The notes beneath the pieces were generated by a model that saw only the letters and a program-made list of their open reading frames with translations, was not told the DNA's origin and ran no database searches. DNA of 64,000 bases, from NCBI GenBank assembly GCA_004335835.1, contig RWJK01001178.1, forward strand, positions 32,588 to 96,587, read 5' to 3'. Source of the DNA: Scenedesmus sp. ARA3 (taxonomy: Eukaryota > Chlorophyta > Chlorophyceae > Sphaeropleales > Scenedesmaceae). Below, piece after piece: positions 34,803 to 46,677 of the stretch (position 1 is the stretch's first letter; every line of letters starts with the position of its first letter). A program made the position numbers and the translations under genes.

Positions 34803-35159
34803 TTAGCACGTGGTTGCTATGATCCTCCAGCAGTATGGGTTCCCGCCTTCGCCACAAAATGGCCTCAATACAGCGTTGTTGCGCACACCACATCTGTTGC
34901 GAATGGTTCCTGCACTTGCCTGCACCACACGATTTAAATCCATGCCTACTGCCCCCGCTCCCTTCACGTGGCACTTCCAGGAATAGGCATCGTCGCCAAC
35001 CGTAACACCCAGGTTGCGATCTCCATACTGCCATGCACAGACGGCGTCCATATTGAAACCGCCACAGTCATAGTCCGTGCACTGCAGCTGCCGGGCTGCA
35101 GCGGGGCTGCTGGCACTCAACATCAGGCCCAGGCACAGCAGGGCACACAGCATCTTCAT
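34803..35159 (-). CDS. Small secreted protein with signal peptide and cysteines
   Basis: A single exon of 118 residues, start ATG 35159 (MKMLCALLCLGLMLSASS). The first about 25 residues form a classical signal peptide ending near PAAARQ. The mature part has seven cysteines (CTDYDC, AVCAW, WKC, RC, FC, YC and the C-terminal C) and the blocks NMDAVCAWQYG and DDAYSWKCHVK followed by GMDLNRVVQ. These resemble short repeat domains (D-L-N-x-A-C..Q-Y-G...Y-S-W-x-C) seen in assorted secreted microbial proteins. The resemblance is from memory and weak. The sequence GTTGCAG|GCACC just before the ATG could be the acceptor of a 5' UTR intron. Likely extracellular or in the wall. No function assigned. Confidence 0.65.
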   Translation of the reverse strand: MKMLCALLCLGLMLSASSPAAARQLQCTDYDCGGFNMDAVCAWQYGDRNLGVTVGDDAYSWKCHVKGAGAVGMDLNRVVQASAGTIRNRCGVRNNAVLRPFCGEGGNPYCWRIIATTC

Positions 35160-38100
35160 GGTGCCTGCAACACACACAATGACAACAGCAGAGCAGCAGC
35201 GCGCCAGAGGAGTGTTTTAGAGAGCATGTACAGCAGTACACTACTGGTAGTATGCGTCAGCCTGTTGAGTACAGTACTCAGTAGTACTGCGCAGCATGCA
35301 GTGACGGTCACTAACCCGGCCAGAGGGGCCTTCTGACATCACTGCAGCAGCTGCTGCTGCCAGGTAATCTGGAATGCAAGGCGCTCTTTTCTTTCCGCAG
35401 CAGTAATGGCTTCGCCGACCGCATTCCTTGCTGTCTGGCTGTCTAATGTAAGGCGTAGGTGCGTGTGACCATGGCCAGCTGGCCAGCTGGACACTGCTGC
35501 TGTACAGCTGGAAGCTCACCAGGTGGGCGGGGCTGTATGTACGGGAAATGGGACCTGCACAGCGACCAATAACAAGTTTTGCTGTTAAAAATACTCTGTT
35601 CAGCCTGCAGGCGCGCCTGCACTTCACTAACGGAAAATTGCGGGGTCGGTGCACGTGCACACCAAGCACTCACAAGCACACAGCAGGGGCGCAAAGCCGT
35701 GAACGCACCAGCAGGCGAATATGTGATTGTTTTAAACGTATCTGAAGAAAGAAAGAAGTATGTCTTCTTCTTTATGGTGGTAAATGGACTGGCGATGCAG
35801 CGCCCTATTTAACTGTGCGCCTTCAGCATGCGAGCTTTCCCTCAAGAAGGTGAAGCTGCTGGAAGGTTGGCGTTCGCACCCGTACGAGGGAGACGCCCAC
35901 CCTCCTACACACCCAGTGCTGGGTGCCTGGGGCTGGTCCCAGGCCTGGGACTGCCTAAGCAGCGGGAAGGTGAGTGCGACCAATGGCTAGAAGGTAGAAG
36001 GTAGACATTCACACCTGCCGTTCAAACGGGTTCAAGCGCGCTGATATGGTGATCAGACGGACTATTGCGTTTTCAGTGTTAAGAAGGAGTTCTATACGCA
36101 ATCACCAACCATCATCCCTGTAGCCGGCACTGTTGCTGCAACTGCTGCACCTGCAGTGATAGCACAGCTGCTGCTGCCACTACTGCTGCTACTTCTGCTG
36201 CTGCACCTCGTAGTGTGCCGAGAGGCACCTGCTGCTACATTGACTGCAGAGCACATCGTGTCAACAGGCCTGCCATGTCTCCTAGTTGCTGCTGCAGTGT
36301 GGTGCACTGGCAACATGCATGGTGGTCCTGCAGCAAGCACCCAGCTGGGATATGCTGCAGCGTATCAATCACCACCGTGCACTTTCCACCGACCTGCCAC
36401 AGCAGCAATTGATCCTACTGTTGCAATCTTGTAACAATACAAGCCTTCAAGGGGAAGTCAAACAGCGCCCACGCTCCTCTCCTTATGAACATGTTCTGCT
36501 ACACAACATGCATCACGTGTGCTGCTGACCACGCATTGCTGCATCAGCTGATATGCGCATTGCTCGCCTCGCAGCATTGGACGGCAGCATCATCTGCATT
36601 GCTGCTGCTTTTGGAAGTCCTACAACAGCCAAATTGGTGCCAAATTTGCACGATTCAGAGCTTGAACCCTGGAGGAGAATAGACGGGGCGTTTATATGCT
36701 GTGTCCACACCCCAGTCCGCGCTCTGGACAACAGAATGCCAAACATCTTCTGCACTGTATCGCTGATGCAGAGCCCAAGACAGAGAGATCTGGGGTGACA
36801 GCATGCACCGCTGTCTACGCTTGCACAACAGCTGTCAAGGTGCAGCGTTTGCACCGCTGCTGTGCATCGGCACCGCCACATCTTGCAGTATGCAACCACG
36901 GACGCAACCCCCAGAGCCGCACACCACTAGCTTGTGCCGGAACTGGTACAATACATATGTAAAGATGCATCTGTCCCTAGTAGAAGCAACATGTTGTAGG
37001 CACAGTGTTCAATCAATGCTCACACCTCTGCCTGACCCAACTCCCCATATGCAGCATCAAATGTGCTCCTCAAGAGTGCGCTCATGTCAAGTGACAGCCT
37101 CCCTGACATGCATGCAAAAATACCATACATAACATGATGAAAGCAGCCCAAATACGCCACAAAGGTCTAGGGTCGCATGCGCTGTCCCCTCACACCCAGC
37201 AGGGCAGCAGCAGCCGCAGCAGTGATTCAAGCTGTCTTCAAAGCCCGTCAGGCAGTGCACACACCCCAGGTGCACCCAAATTTGAGGCAATCCGTAACAC
37301 GCAGTCGTGCCCCTAACAAGCAGCCCTTTTGCATGTCAACAACCTGGCAGGCGCCGCGCTGCACAGGTGGCAGCTGAATCCCAAAACAATTCGCTGACAA
37401 AATCTCCGCGACTGCTGCTCAGCAGCACGGGTACAGACTGCAAAGACATGCACATGCGATCCCCCACCCAACCCCATGTGATGCACAGCAACAGGGTTGC
37501 TGCAGGCACCGAAGCTAAGCAGCAGCTATGCATGCTGCACACTGCATCCCTGGCCGTGACAAAGTCAAGCTACCATTTGGCCCGCAAGGTGCGTTGTATA
37601 CATGCACATTAGCTGCGGCTGCTCCCTATTCTCTCAGTGCTGAAGTTCCCGGCCACATCCAACTGCCCAGATGCACCGCACAACAAGCCTGCACTAATTG
37701 CGCATGACTGAAAGTGACGTTCTTGGGCCACACACATGCATCCTCACCCGATCAGCTGACGCAGGATGACCCCAGCAAATCAAGCAAACATGCTGGGCAT
37801 CTCTCACACTGAACAAGACGAGCGCAAGGCATCCTCGATGGCCTGAACAGCGGGGATGCAGTTGGTGCTGCAGGCATATATCCAGGCAGATCCAGCTGTA
37901 CATTGACAGCTTGCAGGAACAGCAAACCAAGCGCTGCTGCTGTGAGCATACATAACAGGATTTGCAGCGGCAAGCATCAGGTGCCGCGCAAAACTTGCCA
38001 TGCACTGCTGCTGCATCAGAAAATGATGGGTGCAAACATCTCCTCCATGCGAAGATGATCTGCCAAGCTGGATTGCTGAGCATCAAGTATGAAGCAAACA

Positions 38101-40008
38101 AACCTGATGGAACCACTGCTACACACATCTCATCAGTGCTGTGCTGGCTGCTGTGCTGCTGTTGTGCTGGATGTTGTGCTGCTCACTGCTGGACCTCCAC
38201 CTGGATGTTGCTGGCAGATAGATGGTGCACAGCAAAGCGCCAAACAAGAAAGTTGCGCAGACATGCATCGAGTTATGCTGATCAAAGCACAGCTGGCCAT
38301 TAATGCATCCCATGTGCATGCATGCTCACACCAAGCAGGGAACTTCGTCTGCAAAGCACACAACAGAAGGCAACTCCTGTGCATGCCAACGCGATGTTAC
38401 TGGCCAGCATAGAAAGGCGAGGCAATTCAATGCAAACGTGCTGATGCACAGCTGTGATCATCAAAAGCTGTAAAACTCTACAAGCAGTGCTGCTGTACGT
38501 GTGTGTGTTACACCATGATCAGAGGTTGAAAGCAACGTCCCTGGTCGGACAACAGCACAGAAGTCACAGACCACCGCAACATGACCTTGCGGACGATGGC
38601 AATGCTGCTGCAACAAGCAAGAAGGTGCAGGGTGCACACAGCGTACCCAACCATGTGCTCAATGTACGACCACACAGGGAGCAATTCCCAGAACACACAA
38701 CATGGTCTGTGAACCTGGTAGCATCTCAGAGGGTAAGCATCGCCCCCAAGCAACCCAACAGCAGCGCAGCAGAGCGGGGCTGCGTAATGCCCAACAGCAG
38801 TTGTCTAATTGGTCCCAGCAAGCAGCGGAGGATGCCGCTCAATGATTGACGTGACAAACCCAACATCCCACACTGACACGCAACACACCACACCACAGCA
38901 GTTGGACAGAGACACCCCAGGGCAAGCCATATCTGTGGCAACCCCTAATGAAACAGCAAGGCTTCTAAGGCCACACAGCATGACTGCTGCATGCGCTCCC
39001 TGAAGTCTTTCAGCAGCAGTACATCAGAAGCAAGCACACACAACTCATCAGCATACAGCAAAGAAGCCAGCCAGCCAGCATGCAACGGACTCAGCATAGC
39101 ATTTGAGCACCAACCACTGCATGCTGCACATCTCCGCTGCAGGAGCATGTTGTTAGTGCTTTTAGGCCCCAAAAGCTGCGCAGCACCGAACAGCTGTGCT
39201 GCTTCTGCTGCTGTGCTGTGAAGCCCCTGTGCAGCAGTGGGATCCCCCCTGCTCACCCTTCCAGGACCCCTAGCACCAGACCAAGTCAACACAGAAGTCG
39301 CATGCGCAGCATTTTACCAGGCAATGCGGCAGCGTGACGTTGAAACCAGTGCAATGGTGCCATGCACAGCCCGGCGTCTGCGGATGATGAAGGACGCCTG
39401 AAACCAGCACAGCGAGCCAACGGCTGCAAACCAACAAACAGACAGACACTGAGGGTAGGACGCGGGTTGGATAGGATAAGACTTTAACTGTGTACAGACC
39501 AAATGCATTCTTGTGAAGTGCACAAAATGCATGTAACAGACAAATGCATCGGCTGTCCGGCATTGAGAGCCGCTGGCACGTGGTTAGCTTCATGTTATGT
39601 AAGGCAAGCTTTGCAGACCCTTGACCACCAATCTCACAGGCAGGGGTGTATTTCATGAACCAACAGCATGTTGGCAGCTGAGGAATCATGGCAACACACA
39701 TGCACACTCATCTGTGTAACGTAGGAGACAGCAACATATGTAACACAAAGCGACAGCGAATGAGTCAACGTGCTGCGCGTCAGACACATGAAGCCAGCGC
39801 ACATCCATCAATAACATGTAACAACATCCAAACCAAATGACAGACAGGCCTCAGCCGCCAACATCTCAAGCCCCACCTCAAATGTCCTCAAGGAAGCAGC
39901 ACACAGCACGCAATGACACCACAACCAACTGACAACCCCTGCCACAAGTCATGTGCGGCACATAACCTGCAGCCCGTTTTCAGTCTTTAAATCATTTCAG
40001 TCCTCAAC
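35160..40008. other. 4.8-kb gene-poor stretch
   Basis: No phased exon chain or recognisable domain except the reverse-transcriptase-like fragment at 38945-39292. The base composition is less CAG-rich than the genic parts. Short frames such as 36553-36798 (+) and 36513-36899 (-) read through each other and have no family marks. The left end should contain the secreted-protein promoter, the right end the kinase 3' UTR. Probably degraded repeat sequence. Confidence 0.4.
38945..39292 (-). pseudogene. Degenerate reverse-transcriptase-like fragment (non-LTR type)
   Basis: The reverse-strand frame contains HAGWLASLLYADELCVLAS followed by LLLKDFRERMQQ, which resembles the catalytic LLYADDLCLLA block and the following helix of algal LINE-type reverse transcriptases. 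The second catalytic Asp is Glu (YADE), and the frame ends soon after. No endonuclease, no upstream fingers domain and no RNase H are seen nearby, so at most a relic remains. Identification rests on one motif and is tentative. Confidence 0.35.
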
Positions 40009-42501
40009 TCAAATCTCATAACAGCATGAGCCCAATGCTGCCTGGTGCCCTGCAAGCGACCGCACACCATCGTAGCGGTTACGGGCAGCTAGATCCTTGA
40101 ATACGAGGGACCTCACGTCTATGTAGGCGCTGCTTACTGCTCGGCCGTACACAGCCGTTTGCACATCCACATAGGGGCTGCGTGGTGGCTTCACAGCTGC
40201 AGCAGGCCTGCCAGCAGCAGCTGCTGCAGCATCACCAGCAGCTGCAGCAAATGGGCCATGCAGTGACGGTGAGGCTGCCTGCATCTGCAGGCTGTTTCTG
40301 GCAGCTGCACTGCTAGCCATGTTCGAGGCAGCAGCAGAGCAGCAGCCGCTGATGCGCCTGCTGCTGCTGTTGCTGTAGTCTGCCCAAGTGCTATTTGCAG
40401 CTGCGCTGGCAATGCTGCTAGCCCTGCTCAGACTGCCGCTGTTGCTGCTGCTGCTGCTGCCGCATTGTTTGCATGTCTCTGCCTCAGGTCTTGCTGTGCG
40501 GCTGCCTTGTGCCTCAACCAGCACCTGGCTCCCACAAGAGCAAGCGTTCTGCTCCACTTGTGCTGGCACGCCCTCTGCCAGTGGGTCGATCTCAGCTTGC
40601 AACTCAAATGACAGGTCAATTGACACAGGTGCACAGCCCTGCCAGGCGGCTGACCAGCTGCCCCCGGCAGCACTAGTGGTGCCTGCGGCACAAGCAGAGC
40701 CACTGCTGCCAGGTCCGCCACACGCTATGCCATAAGGCTCCACATTTGGAGCGGTTGCTGCTGGATGCACTGCAACTGGTGCTGCTGCTTGTGCTGCTGT
40801 CACGTCAGCTAGCCAACTGCCCACACTGCAGGACTGCAGCTCCTGCCCACCAGCAGCTGACAACTGCAGGTACTCGTCAGACAGCCGAGCTTGGGGCGCT
40901 GGAACCTCTGGCTGCTGCTGCTGCTGCGCAAGCTGTGGAAGAGTTAAGATCCCGCCGCACTCACTGCCCTGTGCGTCAACCCTGCTGCTGCCAAAGCTGC
41001 TGTTGTGTTTCATATCAGGGTTTGCGGCAGCGTGCTTCAGTGCCAATCCATCTGCTGTGCCGAGCGGTGATATGGCAGCAAGCACTGCCACTGAGCCACT
41101 TGCAGATGAGCAGCCACTGACAGAGTGGCAGGAGCTTGTGCTGCCAGCTGCATGTGCACCTGCAGGCCCTGCTGCATCAGCTGGGCCACAGATGCCGGCC
41201 ACATGTGCTGCGTTTGCACTGCCTGCTGCCATGGCTGCATATGCAGCATCTGCAGGAGCACGTGCTGCACTTGCCCTTTGTGCTGCCTCCAGCAGCTGCT
41301 TCACGTGCTGGTTCAGGTCCAGGCATGGCAATGGCGCAGACTTTGTGCGAGCGACAGGTGGCAGCGCCTGCTGTAGCTGCCCCTCACAGTTGCAGACACA
41401 GTCATCATCCTGATGTGGCGGGCCCAGCTGCTGCTGTTGCAGTGTGGAGAGGGTGACATGCATGGCATCGCTGCCTGCCCACCTGGACCCTGCGTGGCAG
41501 CTGTGGGATCTGCTGACACTGCCAGGTGCTGCTGCTGGAGTGCAAGGCATGTGGCCACTGCTGTTGCTGCTGTGCGGCAATGGTGCTACGCCATGCAGGT
41601 GCTGCTGCTGCTGCTGTGACAGCACGGCGGCTTCCGCTTGCAGGCTGTGCTCCTGACGCCAAGACCTGCATCCACCATAGCAGCACAGCCGATTAATCAT
41701 GTCAGAGACTGTGTCGCAACACAGGATCAAACATACAAAGCTCACAGCCCTGCTAGACACTAATTCTCTCACTTATTCTCTTGCTACGCCACGCTATGGG
41801 TGTGCCACGGCCATTGACACACATGCCGAGTAAAGCCTGCAGGTGAATGCGCTGCCAATCAGTTGCATGCATTGGCAACTATTTGCAGCACTGCACGTGC
41901 AGAGCAGTGAGTCAGGCCCACCTGAACAGCGCCAGGATGTCAGTGAAGCTGGGCCGCTGCTCCGGCTGCGCCGCCCAGCAGTGCAGCATCAGCTGATACA
42001 CCTCGCGCGGGCAGCGCGGCGGGCGCGCCAGGCGCGCGCCAGACAGCACGCTTTGTACCACCTACAGCGTTTGTGAGAAGGGCATTTATCATTAGGCACA
42101 GCGTGCATGTGTGGCTTCGCGCCCCATGGACGAGCGTGCTGTAATCTGAGCTGGCTAGCACACGCGCATAACTGCCGTCTGCGCATGCACAAAGTGCAAA
42201 CTTGATACTGAACACCGGCATGCATTGAGTCGCGTTTCCAGCAGCAGCTTGCTGTCTCACTCAGCGATGCACATATGAGACACACAGATGTTCACGCTTA
42301 TCTTTACTCGCCCGCATCCACCACGCACCTCCTGGTCGTTCTGCGCAGCGTAGGGCTCGCTGCCGTTGGCAAACACCTCCCACAGCACCACGCCAAAGGC
42401 CCACACCTCACTGGCGCCACCCCAGGCCTGCTGCGTCAGCACCTCCGGGGCTGCCCAGCGCACAGGGATGCTGCTCAGGCCTGAGGCGCTGCTGCTGCTG
42501 C

Positions 42502-42534
<33 letters not shown>

Positions 42535-43695
42535 GAGCATGGCTGAGGCCAAAGTCAGCCACCTGCGCAGTAGCAACGGCGACAGGCGTGTGATGCTTGG
42601 TTGAGTTGTGATTGTTTCTTTGACGGCAAATGAGTTGCTGTTGTGTCATATGTGCCAATGTCTGTCCTGAACTGCAAGCATACTGCACCCATGCTGAGTC
42701 AGCACACCCTGGCCCACCACCCTAGCAGCCACTAGCCACGCCGCACTCTACACAAATCACTCCTCTTTCACACACGCCCTGCTGTGTTATAGCTCTCACT
42801 CTCACCTTGACACGCACAGGGTCCAGTGACGCCACCAGCACATTGCGTGCACCGATTCCCCACACCACACAAGTTACTACTGTTTCACAACGTCCCTGCT
42901 GTAATGTTGCTCTCACTCTCACCTTGACATGCACCGGGTCCAATGACGCCACCAGCACATTGCGTGCAGCGAGATCCCTGTGCAGCACTCCGTCAGCACC
43001 CAGCTCAGCCATGGCTGAGCAGACCTGCTCACACATGCTGAGCTTCACGCGCGTGCGCAGGAACTCCCCGAAATGCAGCAGCACCTTGTCCAGGCTGCCT
43101 AGCGCCACCAGCTCCATCACCATGTACTCATTTCCTTGTGTGTCCTGGGACCACCTGGTGAGGGTGCAGCAGGTACATGATGCAGCAGCAGCAGCAGCAG
43201 CAAAAGCAGCACCAGAGGAGCCAGTGATGGCAAGTTTTGAGAGCTTGTCTATGAAATCACATACATTGACAGGTGGCCCAGCCATGCCCTACAGCAACAG
43301 ACAGCAGCTCCATCACCATGTACTCATTGCCCTGTGTGTCTTGGGACCACCTGGTGGTGAAGAAGCAGCAGGCACATGCAGCAGCAGTACCAGCGGCAGC
43401 AGCAGCCAGCCCAAAAGGACTGCAGAACAGTTACACTGTCCAGCAGCAGCAGCAGCAATTGCCGCCCCGGATAGCCCTGCTTCACCCCGCCCACCTGTAG
43501 AACTGCACCAGGTTGGGGTGCGTGCCCAGCTGCTGCATCAGCCGTGCCTCCGTGACCAGCCCACCACCGTGCATGGCCACAATGGCCACAGCTGTGTTGT
43601 GCCAGCTGCCACGCCACACGCACTTGAAAGAGCCGCGGCCAATGGTTTGGTGAAACACAAGCTCACTGAAGGGCACGAAGGAGCGGCTGCGCAGG

Positions 43696-43742
<47 letters not shown>

Positions 43743-44577
43743 GTGGTGGTGGTAGGCAGAGGATGCCCTGCAGCATGGACGGAACAGCAAAAAGTGAGCG
43801 TCCTCCGGGCGGTATTGTGAGCGCAGGTTGTGCGGCACGTTTGCGTGGTGGCAGGTGCACGGTGCAACTGGTGCAGCTGCTGCATCGCCGCCACTGACGT
43901 GGAACATGCAACGGAACAATGTGCGCACATATGCCACACATGCATGCAGCTGGGTTTTGTGGCGTTAGGGATGCGTTGCTGCCTGCTGGAAACCGGTGTG
44001 ATCACCTGAGTGAGTCCTCAGATGGGGATGCACTCGTTGCATCTGCTGAAAACGCTGCGTGGCCGTAGCATGCTGCAGCAGGCACATGCGTCAGCCCTGC
44101 TGCTGGGTGCTGCAGTTCAGCTTTGCTGCTGCGCAGATCCGTGGCTGAGTCCCAGATGCTTGCTTTGCTGCCTGCTGCCGTTGCTGGGCGTGCTGCTGCC
44201 ACGAGCTGGCCATATCTAGCACGTGCTCCTCCTCGTGCAGCGGGACTCGGCCGGCGCTGCTGGCCAGGCCATGTGCTCCGCTGGCTATCACCTTGGACGT
44301 CTGGCTGTCTCCAGCACCACCTACAAAGTTGACACGATGTCAGATATTAGGTACAATTTATCAAAACAGAAAATATTATGCTGTACGGTGGCGCTGCTAG
44401 ACGCAGGGAACATAAGAGACTCACCAAGGCATCGTGCCTCAGCTCTGTCGCTGAGCCGGGTGCCCCATCAAGCACTCTTAAGTGACGTTTTGCGATTATC
44501 TCATAGTCACGGCATGACAACAGTAGGCCCTGTGTGGTCTTTTGGGCCGAGGGCGATATGAAGAGATTTGAGTCGAC
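40009..44577 (-). CDS. Protein kinase with tyrosine-kinase-like motifs and long C-terminal tail
   Basis: Core exons, all in phase: 43495-43893, 42923-43154, 42329-42562, 41922-42061 and 41665 down to 40009. Likely upstream exons are 44292-44320 (29 nt) and 44425-44577; the true start was not found. Domain order: poly-His/Gln spacer, Gly loop GRGSFKCVWRG, VAIVAMHGGG where VAIK is expected (Lys replaced by Val), HRDLAARN catalytic loop, DFG in VADFGLSHA, PVRWAAPEVL activation/P+1 segment, WAFGVVLWEVFANGSEPY, and CWAAQPEQRPSF. HRDLAARN and PVRWAAPEVL are tyrosine-kinase-style. The missing Lys suggests an atypical or weak kinase. The tail of about 550 residues is low complexity and ends in three related Tyr peptides. 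Both ends of the HRD exon (42923-43154) are duplicated in neighbouring introns. Confidence 0.82.
42740..42973. repeat. 117-bp tandem duplication of kinase exon end
   Basis: GCTCTCACTCTCACCTTGAC occurs at 42792 and 42909, and similarity covers the whole 117-bp unit. On the reverse strand both copies read ARNVLVASLDPV.VKVRVRA, each with an AAG|GTGAGA donor. The 39-codon unit has no stop. Confidence 0.92.
43111..43360. repeat. Duplication of kinase HRD-exon start, 194-bp offset
   Basis: CTCCATCACCATGTACTCA followed by the acceptor-side sequence GGGACCACCTGGTG occurs at 43111-43160 and again from 43305. On the reverse strand both read WSQDTQGNEYMVMEL-like text after a CACCAG acceptor. Only the lower-coordinate copy continues into the full exon. 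Confidence 0.88.
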
Positions 44578-45038
44578 CTGGGTGAGCAAGATCGTGGTGA
44601 GCTGGTGTGATTCGTCTAGTAAGAGTCTATCATCATGATGGCGCTGAAATGAAGGCTTGTGGCGGCCTCACCAGGTCCAAGCTCTGTCTGCTTGCTGGTG
44701 ACGGAGACAACTGCTGCTGTTAGCCCCCTTCAAGCTATTCTAAACGTTTGAAAACAATATTTGCGCTGCAGTGGAGAGGATCAGCCGGCGCAGCTAGGGA
44801 AAAAGTCTTCTGCAGCATTTCCAAGCAGCTGCTGGCATGACACGGCTGTTATACCTGATCAGACCCGTTGCTATCGCCTAGCGTGCGCTGCAGCCGGGCT
44901 CATTCACCAGACATCGCCGTACGACACGTTATAACATTTGGTCCTTTATAAATCGTTCGATTTCCTTGTCAACTACTGCATGCATCCCAACAATGATGCT
45001 TAATAAAGTAATCAAAAGCGTATGAAGTGTCATGCGTG
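44578..45038. other. Upstream region of the kinase gene
   Basis: A possible further kinase exon ends at 44672 (QQQLSPSPASRQSLDL followed by a CTG|GTGAGG donor, phase 0), but its start is unclear. The rest is AT-richer and shows nothing supportable. The kinase promoter and 5' UTR are probably here. Confidence 0.3.
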
Positions 45039-45296
45039 CTACGACCCTGCGTGTAACCAGCACAACAATGGCACCTGCACCTGTTCCTGCTTTTTGGTCA
45101 TAACAGGCATGTCTGCAGCCCATGGCTGCTTGCTTGCCTTCAGCAAAGCGTTCGGGATACGGAAATCAAAGCAATCTTCGTAATGTGGCTGCTTAACAAT
45201 GGCTGGGCGCCTCCTGGCACCTGCGCCAGCAAGCTCCAAGCCTGCTGCACTGCTGCAGCTGGCCGCAGTCCGCAGCCTGGAGGACCCCCGCAGCAT
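45039..45296 (-). CDS. Possible short organelle-targeted protein
   Basis: ATG at 45296 opens MLRGSSRLRTAASCSSAAG, an Arg/Ser/Ala leader of mitochondrial style. Then come PAIVKQPHYEDCFDFRIPNA and LLKASKQPWAADM, with codon use like neighbouring genes. The frame closes 85 codons in, or could splice at CAG|GTGCCA (about 45082) into an exon not identified. The overlapping next frame (VTRRVVARMTLHTLL) has a hydrophobic helix but A/T-ending codons unlike local genes. I do not recognise it. It may be a small respiratory-complex accessory subunit, but that is only a guess from its shape. Confidence 0.4.
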   Translation of the reverse strand: MLRGSSRLRTAASCSSAAGLELAGAGARRRPAIVKQPHYEDCFDFRIPNALLKASKQPWAADMPVMTKKQEQVQVPLLCWLHAGS

Positions 45297-45809
45297 GACA
45301 AACCAGTACAGCTCCCTAGCCAGCTGCGCGCAGACGGAGAGTCATGGCATGCACAGCTACGATTAGATGTCGTAAACCTTCCCTTTCCTCTAATTTGAAA
45401 GCGTTGAAGTTCAAGGGCCCTTTTCACCAACAGAAAACATGTACTGCTGGTTCGGCACTGCCATTGACGCGTGCCTAAGCCCAGCACTTGTAATTTAACA
45501 AAACAACTCACAGCAGCATATGCTCAGCATTGCTGGTCAAATGACATTCCGAGCATTATTCTGGCTGCCTGCAGGTGCCACCTGCAGTGACTGCCGCTGT
45601 TCAACTGCTCACATTGTTACTGATACTACATAATTAAGTTGCCTCAACATCCTCAACACCTACTCAACGCACAGCTGTTGCTGCAGCAAAACACAGAAAA
45701 TGTACAAGAAGCAACCTCTTGCCCATCAAGCCACCAGCCACCCTCCTCACATTCAAACTCTGAGCAATGTGCTTCGCCTGAACACACCGACAACGCCGCC
45801 TATTCATGG
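45297..45809. other. Intergenic stretch below the giant gene
   Basis: Holds the presumed 3' UTR of the giant reverse-strand gene and the upstream region of the short frame at 45039-45296. No other gene is supported. Confidence 0.35.
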
Positions 45810-46631
45810 CTACGCACGCCTACTGCTGCGCACAACCGCCACCGCCTGCGGCATGACACTATGCAGCTTGCCAGCTGATGCAGCAACCAGCTGCAAAGCC
45901 AGCCGCTCCTCAATGCACGCAGCAACAGCAGCCAGCAGCACCAGGCACTGCTCCACAGGCACCTCTGCAGCAAACAGCGCTGCAGACACACCGGCCAGCA
46001 GTGCAGCACCCCAGGGCTTAGCAGCCGACACAGAACCCTCAGCAGCCGCCACGGCTGCAGCTGCTGCTGTGACAGCATCGCCCACAAGCTGCGCTGTCAC
46101 AATGTGGCACATCTGGATCTGGCCTTCGGTGCTGCCAGACAGGATTGCGTGGTGCCTGCCTGTTGCAAGATGAGCCATGTGGCTGCGGCGGTAGCTGCCA
46201 CATGCTGCTACAGCTAGGTCAATGCAGCTGCTGACCTGTCCTGCTGCTGCCAGCGCTGCCAGCAGCGCTGGCAGTGCAGCTGGCAGCACAGCAGCAGCAG
46301 CAGCGCCCTCACCACCGCTGGCCAGTGCAGCAGTGCAGCAGTCGGCTGCCAGTGCCAGCAGCTGCCCCTGCTGCTCCTTACTGATCACCAGCACCAGCTG
46401 AAAACCATCACCACCTGCTGTCACTGCCCCTGCTCCTCCCATCACACTACTAGCAGTCACTGGCTGAGGCTCATCATTGCACAGTGCACTGACTCCCAGC
46501 AGCTGCATAAGAAAGTCAGCAGCTTCAACTGCATGGCCCCTTGCTACTGCTCCCTTCATCAAACCCTCCACATGTCCCATCGCCGCCTTTGCCGCCGCCT
46601 CATACTGCTGCATGTACTGCTGCTGCTGCCT

Positions 46632-46677
<46 letters not shown>

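Noticed and set aside
35241..40008. Numerous 60-150-codon frames on both strands
   Set aside because: No family resemblance, no phased splice partners and strong Cys/His/Ala composition bias, as in translated non-coding DNA of this genome.
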